NCBI RefSeq assembly: GCF_949987535.1
Contig: NC_080081.1
Span: 68,841,603 to 68,905,602 of the forward strand
Length of the DNA stretch: 64,000 nt
Direction: 5' to 3'
Origin: Balaenoptera acutorostrata
Taxonomy: Eukaryota; Chordata; Mammalia; Artiodactyla; Balaenopteridae
The translations under genes were made by a program, and so were the position numbers. Positions 1 through 10,600 of the stretch are shown piece by piece (the stretch's first letter is position 1; every line of letters begins with the position of its first letter). The notes under the pieces were generated by a model, which ran no database searches, was not told the origin of the DNA, and saw only the letters and a list, made by a program, of their open reading frames with translations.

Positions 1-94
1 TCGCACGAAAACTAAGAGACCCAACACAGTCATAAATAAATAAATAAATAAAAATAAATAAAGTATTTAAAAAAACTATTAAAAAAAAATAATA
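1..94 (+). mobile_element. CHR-type SINE, 3' tail only
   Basis: Starts inside the conserved SINE 3' part (cgcacgaaaac...gacccaacacagtca) and runs into an (AAATA)n tail. The body lies upstream of the window. Confidence 0.8.
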
Positions 95-950
95 ATGGTA
101 CTTTATAGCCAGACATCCTCAAGAATTACGGCACATCTCAATTATAGGTTGACATTCCTGGTAGTACTCCCTAATTTGATTTCATTTCATGAACACATTT
201 TTATTGAGCCAGATGAACTCAGACACCACCCAGTGGTAAAATGTTTTAAGATGGTCTCAGGATTCATGTGCTTAGTTCCAGCATTTCAGGAGTATTTGAC
301 CCTTCTTTCAGGTCAGTTCTCAAAACTGAACCACATTCAAAGTGTAGGTACTTGGTAATTCAGATGCATGCTGGCACTACCGTACAAAGGCCAGTACAGA
401 ACATTAGAGTATGTTTCAAACTCACCCACAGTGTATGGATCCTGTTTGGCATTGTGACTTTCTGGTCCATGAACTGTCTCTGCAGTTCCTCAAACCCTGT
501 GATTCTCGTGAGCTCAGAGCAGTGCAGCGACAGGAAAGGAACGCAGAACGTGGGTCCATCTACTCCGTCGGCACATCAAGTTTGAATCTGATTTTATTTT
601 TTCCCACGTAGATTCGGTCGTCTGATCAGTTAACTTATTACGTCACCAAGAAAACCCAATCTTGTGAGCCACAGGGGTCTAACAAGTTGTCCTGCTATGT
701 CCCCAATTCCAGAACATCCTTGACTTGACAGTGCTACTCAGTAAATCTGATCAGCCAGTTTGCATGACCTGAATACTTGACATAAACACTATAACAACAA
801 AACATCTAAGTAGTTTTACTAAACACATTATTCTATAAATAGGAACTGAGGAACATTCTAGATGTTTATTGTTTCTAGTATCATGTCATGTGGTGAACCT
901 GACTTAGAAGGGTCACAGCAGAAACTCTTCTGACAAAAAGCCTAGTGGGG

Positions 951-1318
951 GGCTTCCCTGGTGGCGCAGTGGTTGAGAATCTGCCTGCTAATGCAGGAGA
1001 CACGGGTTCGAGCCCTGGTCTGGGAGGATCCCACATGCCGCGGAGCGGCTGGGCCCGTGAGCCACGGCTGCTGAGCCTGCGCTTCTGGAGCCTGTGCCCC
1101 GCGACGGGAGGGGCCGCGATAGTGAAAGGCCCGCGCACCGCGATGAAGAGCGGTCCCCGCACCGCGATGAAGAGTGGCCCCCACTTGCCGCAACTGGAGA
1201 AAGCCCTCGCACGAACCAAAGACCCAGCACAGCCAAAAATAAATAAATAAATAAATAAATAAATAAATTAATAAAATAAAATAAAACGAGGCATGATTAA
1301 AAAAAAAAAAAAAAAAAA
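951..1318 (+). mobile_element. Full-length CHR-type tRNA-Glu SINE
   Basis: The tRNA-like head carries Pol III boxes A (tggcgcagtgg, 961-971) and B (ggttcgagccc, about 1005-1015), followed by the family body and an (AAAT)n/poly(A) tail. A 16-bp direct duplication aaaaagcctagtgggg flanks it (935-950 and 1319-1334). It carries an internal 24-bp tandem duplication (1134-1157, 1158-1181). Confidence 0.93.
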
Positions 1319-3146
1319 AAAAAGCCTAGTGGGGATCGGGCACACCAACCTTCACTATTGACCAGAATCAACTTAGAACTTCACTGCATTTTATCGCAGG
1401 TGCCCTGTTAAGTAGCAAGTGAACTCGGTGTTTTCATATTTACACTAAAACTCTTAATTTTCTCACTGAAAATGGTTGTTTTAATTCAGTAAGTAATTAA
1501 TAAAGAATATTATTTGTTACAAGTCCCAAATAGACCACACCAGGTTAATTTGGCTGCTTTGGGCCCACAGGTTGCATAATGGATAACCGTACTCAAGAAG
1601 GATGCAACCCAAAAATGACACTGGCTTTTGTCCTTTGACGTCCCTGTGTCTATAAAGGAAGTGCCTTTAGAGATTTCCCCCGGCTTCATAGGGATTTATA
1701 AGAACATTTTGGTCCTCCTATTAGATGACAGATTTCAGCGGCCAGCCAGATCTTTCCTGAGGTTCTTTGATCATCAGAGTGTACAATTCAGTTCAAAACA
1801 CTTTCATATGATTTTTTTTCCAGCTACCAGACTTAGGGATGGGGACAAGGCTGGGAATGGCCACTGCTGCAGTTTGAGCTTATGGCGGCCTCCAGTTCCA
1901 GAGAGTACTGGGCATAGGCTAGCAGTGGACACTAGAACATCAATATCCAATCTCGTATGTGGAGTGTAGTCTCAGGATCCATCATGTCATTTAAACAGTG
2001 TATGCTGTGAAACATGAGGATAAATAAACTGCCCCCCAGCAAACTACAGATTTTTAAAACTCTGGAGACCTCAATTGAGAAGGTGCTTCTAAGGCCTCAG
2101 AACCTGCAATTTAGTTTTGGTATATGAAAGAAGTGGTATTAGTTGGGGTGGAGAAAGGAGATTTTTGTTGTGTTTTGGTGTTGCTTAATTTTAAGGAACA
2201 TTCATTCATTGGAAAGAGGACCTTTTTTGGTGATCCTGGAAACTAGAAACTCTGCTAGCTTATTAATTTGTACAGAATGTGAATGAGAAGCTGAGCTCTG
2301 GACCAGAGTGTTGGATTCTGGGAACTCTATTGATTGCTGGGGTTCCTGCACAATTAGGGCTTCACTGACAGAGGAAGTGTTTGGGTTGGTAATCGATTCT
2401 GTGCTAATGACAAAAGTCCAGGAATTCCAACTCTGTCTGATGTGAAGCTTGAAATTTGAAAGTCATTGGGGTATAAAAATCCATATATCCAAATCTAACC
2501 TATTTTCCTGTTAGTAAGATCAATTTTTTTAAAAAAATAGACACAGGATTATTTCCAAAAGCAAAGAATCTGTTTTTTAAAAAATTCTCTAATTCTAGAA
2601 TATTTTAACTTATGATAATTTGTTGTTTTCGTGAATCCACAAAGTATTTTTTATTTATTTCAAAAGCTGGACTAAACTACCCAATATGTTTCTATCTGTT
2701 CAGTCTGTTTGTCCCTCCCACCTCATCCCATTATTCATACCCCTGTTATACCGCACGCTTTTTCATCCCTCACAAAGTAGATGGGAAAGGTTCACACTGT
2801 GGCCACTGTGACACACAGGCGTCATTCTCTGCTCCGCACTTCCACGGTCCACACCCCACCCTGTGCTAAGGGGCCTTCCTTACTGCCACTTCAGTCTGCC
2901 TGTCGGATCCCATCCTCCCTCCTACTTGTGCCTATTTTGACGGCAGTACTTCTGCCTGAGCTTCTCATTTCCTCATAGAAACCGTGTTCTTTCCTCTCTT
3001 CTCTTTTAGCCCAAATTCTGTTTCAGAATTCATAGAACACAGTCAAGCCTGAATAGAGCTCAGTTGGGTGATTGTCCCATTTTAGCAATATCCTATTGAT
3101 ACTTGTTTGACATAATTAACTTAGTAAATATTCTGAGTTATGTATT

Positions 3147-3501
3147 TTTTTTTAATAAATTTATTTATTTATTTATTTATGGCTGCATTGGGTCTTCATT
3201 GCTGCACACGGGCTTTCTCTAGTTGCGGCGAGCGGGGGCTACTCTTCGTTGCAGTGCGTGGGCTTCTCATTGCAGTGGCTTCTCTTGCTGCAGAGCACGG
3301 GCTCTAGGCGTGAGGGCTTCAGTAGTTGTGGCACATGGGCTCAGTAGTTGTGGCCCATGGGCTCTAGAGCGCAGGCTCAGGAGTTGTGGCGCACGGGCTT
3401 GGTTGCTCCACGGCATGTGGGATCTTCCTGGACCAGGGCTCGAACCCGTGTCCCCTGCATTGGCAGGTGGATTCTTAACCACTGTGCCACCAGGGAAGCC
3501 C
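3147..3501 (-). mobile_element. CHR-type SINE, reverse
   Basis: The T-rich tail with (ATTT)n comes first and the tRNA-like head (complement of gggcttccctggtggcac) ends near 3501. This is the longer body form. Target-site copies were not clear. Confidence 0.9.
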
Positions 3502-3639
3502 GGGTCATTTGTTTTATAAAATTTCCCACATTCTGATTTCATCCCCATAGCATTGAAAAAAAAATTTTCCTCTTTTCCTTAAATTTCTTGAAACTGGTGG
3601 TTAGATCAAGAATCTGGATAAGATTTTGGCTCATTTAAA

Positions 3640-4042
3640 GCAAGAATAAAAGTGGTCCGTCTTACATTCTACCTAATACCTGAACAGTATTCTCAAAACT
3701 GTCAAGATCATCAGAAACAAAGTCAGCAAAAAAGCGTCACAATGTAGAGTAGCCTAAGGGAGATATAATGACTGAATGTAATGTAGGATCCTGGGTTGGA
3801 TCCTGGCATAGGAAAATAAAATACATTAAGAAAAACTAAGGAAATCAGAATAAAGAATGAACAAATTAATAATAATGTATCAATATTGGCTCATTAATTT
3901 GGAGTATTTGGAAATATTCCAAACTAATGTAAGATGTTAGCAGTACGGGAAACTGTGTTTGGGATATATGGGAACTCTACTATGTTCATATTTTTCCTGT
4001 AGATACAAAATTATTCTAAAATTAAAGTTTATTTTTAAAAAG
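3640..4042 (+). mobile_element. Old L1 3' end
   Basis: Resembles the 3' UTR of middle-aged L1M elements: 'aataataatgtatcaatattgg', 'gtaagatgtta', 'atatgggaactct' and an A-rich end at about 4042. The subfamily was not determined. Confidence 0.5.
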
Positions 4043-4610
4043 TCACTTATTCTCTCACTTACCCCTTTCCCGGTTGTGGAGAGCCAGGCATTTGTGGTTG
4101 CCATAGAAATGAACCATAAAAAGACTGTTCTTATTAACAGACTGCACTCCTGCTCAGAGAAGCCAGGGGTATGTGTGACTGAAGACTCAAATTTTGGATT
4201 TTCTTGCCATTAAAAGGAAATAAGAAGCTAAAGCATCTATTATAAATAAAGCTTCAAACAGAGCAAGCGTCAGTTTCGGGAGAATGTTCCCCTCCCTCGT
4301 ATTTTTCAAATAATCTGTAATTGTACTGTCCATCCCAGCCACACACTTCAGAAGCCTCTTCGTGCAACTGCAAGAAATACAAACACAATCTATTCTTTTA
4401 TGAACTGTAAAAAAAAAAAAAAAAGTCCATCTTTTCCCTCACTGATTTGAGATGGTACTGTCACTAAACTTCCATATTAATGCCACCATTTTAAATTCTA
4501 ATGAAATAAAGTTAGTCTAGTGTAGTTCGTTCCTAATGAGCTAAATGTTTGAATCCCAATTTTTTGAGCGATGATTTTGCTTCATTTTAAACTTTTTTTT
4601 TCCCTTTCAG

Positions 4611-4672
4611 ATCTGGCAAGAAAAAAAATACACATTTGCTCTTTGTTTTTATAATCCCTGAGAACTTTAAAG
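4611..4672 (+). CDS. SOHLH2: SOHLH2 coding exon (first in window)
   Basis: A 62-nt internal exon after a pyrimidine-rich tract ending TTTCAG. The first base completes a codon and the exon then reads [20 protein letters not shown], leaving one base over (phase 1). The donor is GTATGT at 4673. It belongs to the N-terminal half of the protein, before the bHLH domain. The following intron is only 80 nt long, so this exon and the next form a tight pair. Confidence 0.95.
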
Positions 4673-7600
4673 GTATGTGCCTGTTGGATATATTATCTGC
4701 TTTTTCCCCAAATAGAAATCATAAGGTCAATATTTAATACAAAGATTCTTAGGTTGTGTTTCAGGTCACGGAGCTGATATTACTTTAACTGAACCACTGA
4801 CAGTGGAAAAAATGAGTGTTGTGATAAAATACTGGAAAACATGTTTCTCAAATACTGGTGAGTGAAAAGCAGGTTTCCAAGGGTTAGAAAAATTCTAACT
4901 AAGATTCTACAAAAATTGTATTTATACATTTTTAAGTTGGTTTTCCACTTATGCCTTTTACTTGTTAAGGATTAACTGTATGCTATATACTATAAGGAAC
5001 ATGTAATCCTTGTTAAACATAGTCTGAAGAAAACAAGTGTGAATAAAATAAAGGGAAACATACGTTCTATACCTGTGAAGAAAAAGCTTGTCCTCAAAGG
5101 TTTAAAATGTGCACAAGGGACAAATGCCCTGTTGTGGTTAAGCACAGGTTTTTTTTGTTTTTGGGGGGTGTTTTTTGTTAGCCTAGCTTCTTAGTTATTT
5201 GAATGGAATTATTCATGCTTTGTGCTGTGTGATTGTCTAAAAGCCAGAGCCATTAACCTTGAGTCTTTGTGCTTTGCAAAACACTTGCATATAAATTATT
5301 TCACTTCTTCAAGTTAACAGAGTGGTTATCCTTTCTATTTTAGATTTTTAGACACAGATAATTAGTGTCAGTGCTTCAATGAGACCTCACATTTCTAAAC
5401 TCTTCACCTGTATTGTATTATGCGTATTGCCAGCATCTAAACACTTAAGATAATTAAATTGCTTTAATTTGGCTTGTAAAAGGACAGACTCCAATTCCTG
5501 AAGTTAAATTCTACTGGAATCATTGTTTGTCAGTGACTATTTATGATTTTTCTAGACCCGGGTTACTAGTAGGAAATCTTTTAAAATTAAGGTATTTTTC
5601 TTAAAATGGACCTGAAAGACGCTTTCAGGATTATCACGGATAAGCTCATACTCCAGATGATACAAGATCAGTACACCCCTCCTTTTTTTTTTAATGTTCT
5701 TCTTCAGTATCTAGGCAAGATGAGTGAGTCTGTTTTGTAACATTCCAGTGGCTCCCAGCCCCTGCAGGTGTCAGAGTTCTTCCTGGAAATGAAATGTGGA
5801 ACCGTCTGGGACCAGAGTCCTTTTGCAGCCTCTTCTCATTTTGGTTCTTAGTGGAAATAGAGCAGCTGCTCATCACCACCTGTCTAGCACCCTTCCTACT
5901 GGTCCTAACCACGTCTCATCCAGTCACCTCAGCTCTGCTCTGAGGATGAGCAGCTGCAAAACAAACAACAACAACAACAAAAAGCAAAAAAACCCAAAAA
6001 AACCCCAAACCAGAAAACAACACAACCATCAGATGCTTTGACTTACTGAAGACTCATATGCATTTTCTGTCTCTGACATTTACCTGTAAATAATAAGTAA
6101 ACTCAGTGGAATGCATTTTTAAGCACACCTAGCACAAAGTTAGTAGAACCTGGCTGAAAGAGGTTGCCGTGGAGTAACGTGTATGTAGTGTTTTAATTTT
6201 GCTTTCTCACCTGGGTAGTTTCATGCTTCACAGATTGAAATCTATAAAAATTGCTTTTTATTTTAAAACTACTGCTTTGTAAAATCTATTGAGTGAAACA
6301 TGACAGCTATTTTTGATTAGGGTTTATATGTGTGATTAACATCATCCCCACCAGTGATTTTATGATTGAAACGTTTCCTCTTTTAAAACTTGCAGTTAAG
6401 AATGAAATTTCTGTGAAGCCTGAAGAACCTGAACTGCCCCTGCAGAAGTCCTGCAGTGAACACCTGAGATATTTTTCTACTGATCTATTTGCTTGGTTAG
6501 TTTTTTTCACTTTTTCCTAGTAGCAATTTTTACTGTGTACATTTCATTAAAAAATATTTCTGGAGGACTTATTGATTGTGCAACAGCAGCTCAAGTGCTG
6601 GGGGTGATGCAAAAGAAAGTAGCTATTTTGTGGAAGAGGGATGCAACCTGTACTGTATTTCAGAATCCTGAGCTGGCACTGTGGGGACACATTACAGAAG
6701 TATCCAACTAAATATAAGGAAGCACTTCATAACCACAGGGGAGCAGGTTGAATTGTAAGGTAGTAAGTTACCCATCACTGGGCATGTTAAAGTAGAGACT
6801 GGGTTAAATAAAAGCAGTGATGTTCAAACTTTTAAAACAATGGAATCCTAAGCTGTTATCCATCTGCCAATAAGCTTCTCCCTAATGTCTTTTTTTGAAC
6901 TCATGAACCTACCCCACCAATTACTGAAAATAACCCTTAAAGATGGTCTCTCTGTCTCTGTCTCTTTGAGAGACAGAGTATTTAAACCTGTATTTAAACC
7001 TGTATTTAAACCTGCATTGAACTGGGGGTCATTCAAACCCTTTCAATTCTAACACTGTATGCTTATAAAAATTCTATTTTAGTGAATTTCTTTGTTTCAC
7101 TTGAAGCTGATTTCCAAGGAGATTTTAAATAGAGCATAGGGCTATAAAGAATGGACAGAAGTGTTGAGAACATGGATGATGGTGGTGAGAATTTTGAGTT
7201 AGTCACTTCTGGAATTTGTAGAATGTGACCATCAACTATTTTGAACAGGGAAGAGACTTGGCAACCAATAAGCGTGGTTAAACCAAAGATGCACTTACTT
7301 AAGTAGTACAGAGATAGCAACAGCTTTCTTTATCTTATTTAGCATTTCAATCTCAAAGAAGTTACCGTATTAAACTTTTTCTGGGATATGGGGTTGGGAA
7401 GGGTTTTGGAAGGCCTTGTGATTTTCTTGTATTACTTACAACTGCTTTTTGAGCCCTACTCATCTTGTGTCTTTGCTCTTCCTCAGAATCCTACTACTAT
7501 AAATAAAAGTCAGTTTTCAAATCAAGTTATGTCCCTTGTGATAAAGGAGATAATATTAGTTTGTAAGTTTTTTAGGGAAAGTAAAAAGAAAAATCAAATC

Positions 7601-10600
7601 AATGAAAATGCCTGGAGAAGTTCTAGAAAAATGGTAGAGCCAGAAAGTGTCCATTAAATGACAATTGTTTTACATGGAGGGAACCTGCCGGTTGCTGCTC
7701 AAGCTGCAATAGTGTATCTTGGCCCTCTAATCCTTTGTGCTTTTCCTGTAATGTACCTTTAGATACAGTCATGTAATTTGGAATACTCATACTCAGTGAG
7801 GTTAGAATATTTTAGTCCTGCTTGTATCTGTTACTGTTTATCAGTATATTTTAGAATCTTGATCAGTCATTGAATTTATGGTGACCTTGACAATAAATTC
7901 TTTTGAAATTTTGAAATAAACTATTCTGCACCAGATACATAAGGTAAAATGCTTTGATATTTACTGCACCTTTGTATAAAGCTAGGGACTTAGAGAAGCA
8001 TCCTTTGATTAGTGTATTGGTGCTTATTGTTTACGATTGCCTGACAATTTTCCTCTTAAATATATGGTATGATTTTCTCTTGTTTCTAGCTCTGAATCTC
8101 TAAGAAATGATATTGGGCTTGAATTAAAGATTCCGTTGTCAAATTTCGAGAAAAACAAAAAGATTTCTGTTCTTCACTCAAGCAAGGAAAAGCTGAGAAG
8201 GTGAATTTTGATACAGCCCCCTTTTTAGCATCATTCCTTTGTAGGAAGAAATTGCTTCCATGAATTTCATAATTTTTTATAATATTGTCAAAAGTTGGTG
8301 TGAAACTAGTAAATCTGGCAGCTGGGGAAGATCTGGAACTGGTCCCTGCAATACGCGCTACTCACTCATTCATTCATTTAGTCATTCAGCAAGTAGCTGT
8401 GAGTGTCTAATATGCCAGAATATGATTCGAGAACTGAGGTAAAAAATAAATTGTTGCCTTCAAGGAGGTCTTAGTCTAGTGCTTAGACAGACTTCTTTTT
8501 TTTTTTTTTTTAAAGATTTTTTTGATGTGGACCATTTTTAAATTTATTTATTTATTTTTATTTATGGCTGTGTTGGGTCTTCGTTTCTGTGCGAGGGCTT
8601 TCTCTAGTTGTGGCAAGCAGGGGCCACTCTTCATCGCGGTGCGCGGGCCTCTCACTGTCGCGGCCTCTCTTGTTGCGGAGCACAGGCTCCAGACGCGCAG
8701 GCTCAGTAATTGTGGCTCACGGGCTCAGTTGCTCCGCGGCATGTGGGATCCTCCCGGACCAGGGCCCAAACCCGTGTCCCCTGCATTGGCAGGCAGATTC
8801 TCAACCACTGCGCCACCAGGGAAGCCCCAACAGACTTCTAAATAGGCTCTTAAATAGGAAATTATGTTTTAATAAATATCATGATAGAAAAGAACACACA
8901 GTAGGACACTAGGAAAGTTACCTAAGACAGAATGAGGAGGCACGAAGGCTTTCTTGAAAAGATGATAGCTAAATTGAGCTTTAAACAAGAATTGGTTTAA
9001 ACTATTTAGAAATCAGTGAAGGATGTTTCATGTGGCAGGAGTAGCAGGTACAGAGGCCAGCAGTGTAAGAAAGTACAGTGAATTTGTGGAACTGCAGGTA
9101 TTTTCATAGAGCTGGCCATAAGGGTGCGAGTGGGAAGGGGCAAGAGATGAGAGGTAGTAGGTAAGGGTTGGGTATGTCCTGTTAAGGAATTTGAATTTCA
9201 TCCTGAACTGTTCATCCTGCACTAAAGGATTTTAGCAAAGGTGTGATATGATAAGATCTGTACCTTAGAATGAACGCTTGAGCAGGATGTTAGGGAATGA
9301 ATTGAATCTGGAGGCCAGGGGAGTCTGTAATAAGAAATGATGGAATCCTGAACTATGGTGTTAGAAATGGGATAGTGAGAAGTAAGCCAATTCTAAGTAA
9401 ATGAAGTAGGTAGAATCAGCGTGAATGTGGCTGAAGGAGAAGTCAGGTGTAACTTCCAAGTTGATGGTGGAGCTGTCGACTGACTGGGAAGTACAGTGGA
9501 ATGCAGGCTGGGAGTGGGAGGTGATTTTTGCTCTTGCTGAATTTATATGGAGCTTCCCAGTAAGGAATTGGCCCTTAGGTTCTAGAGAAGCTCCAGGCTG
9601 GAAACAGGGATTTGAGAGCTATCAGGATACAGCATCTATTTGAAGCGGTGGATGCAGGATGGATATAATGACTTTGAAAAGCATGTAGGGAAGAGACAAG
9701 TGGGGAAGAGGTCCTTAGGGAAAACCTCAATATTTAAGGTCCAGGCAGCTGAGAAGAGATCAGGGGAAAAAGAGTTTCTAGGAAGATAAGAAGACCAGGA
9801 GGGAGTGGTATTGAGGAGAACAGGGGAAGAGAGTTTCCTAAAGGAGTGAGTGTTCAGGAATATCGCATGACACAGAGATTAAGTAAGGGAAGAACTGACA
9901 GTTGACTGTGTGTAGCAAAACCTAAATGTCACTGACCTTGGCAAAAATAATTCCCTTGGCATGGTTAGGGAAGAAGTGCCGTTGCAGAAAGATGGAGAAT
10001 GAAAGGTGGGAATGCAGATGAAAGGAAGGAGAAAAGGAAGGTGTGTGGTCTATAAAAGGGAAGTTAGGGGAAAATGGGAAATTTTGATAAGGCTGGGCCA
10101 GACTTGAATATGTTCATATTTATCTTCCAAAAGAAGATAGCTGGAAGAGAGACAGAGGTCTTAAATATACTCGTGTTTTGGTTATCTGTGGCTGCTTAAA
10201 AAATGAAACTGAAGTTTATTGGCTTGATACGTGGTTTTATGGGTTAGCAATTTGAGCAGGACTCAGCTAGGCAATTCTTCTGCCTATGTGACATTAACTG
10301 GGGTTACTTGGTAGCATTCAGCTGGAGGATGGTCTAGTCAGGAGGGTCTGGTGCCTTTGCAGGGATGGCTAGAAGGCTGAACGCAGCTGGGGCTCCCCAG
10401 CCTGGTAGTCTCAGCGTTGTCAGACTTCTTCCATGGCAGCCCAGGGCTCCTAGAGAGAGTGTTCCAGGGGGCAGGAAGAGGAAGCTGCCGCTCTCACAAG
10501 GCCTGGGACCAGAAACTGGCCCAGTGCCACTTGTACCATGTGCTCTTGGTCAGAGCAGTCACAGAGCCTACCCGGGCCTAAGGGAAGGGTATATAGACCC

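Larger units (their letters stand above)
1..4610 (+). other. SOHLH2: SOHLH2 upstream intron
   Basis: Intronic DNA before the first visible exon. It holds a SINE tail (1-94), SINEs at 951-1318 and 3147-3501, and an old L1 3' end (3640-4042). The stretches 95-934, 1335-3146 and 4043-4610 show no gene or repeat I can name. I looked for the earlier SOHLH2 coding segments and did not find them. Confidence 0.7.
4858..8089 (+). other. SOHLH2: SOHLH2 introns around the 6396-6495 exon
   Basis: Two introns of 1538 and 1594 nt. The first contains an A-rich CAA-type low-complexity run (about 5959-6024). The second contains a small hairpin plus a 12-bp tandem repeat (6956-7014). Otherwise the DNA is AT-rich and unassigned. 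Confidence 0.7.

Noticed and set aside
951..1030. tRNA gene call from A and B boxes
   Set aside because: The boxes belong to the tRNA-derived head of a SINE with tail and target duplications, not to a functional tRNA.
945..1250. ORFs of about 80-112 aa over the 951 SINE, and similar ones over the other SINEs
   Set aside because: They are translations of the SINE body; related peptides recur at 3223-3548, 8522-8912, 32679-33084 and 41048-41372 because the repeat recurs.
1628..1969. 113-aa ORF with LVLLLDD, checked as a possible upstream SOHLH2 exon
   Set aside because: Apart from a chance LLDD, it does not match the expected N-terminal segment and lacks fitting splice sites.
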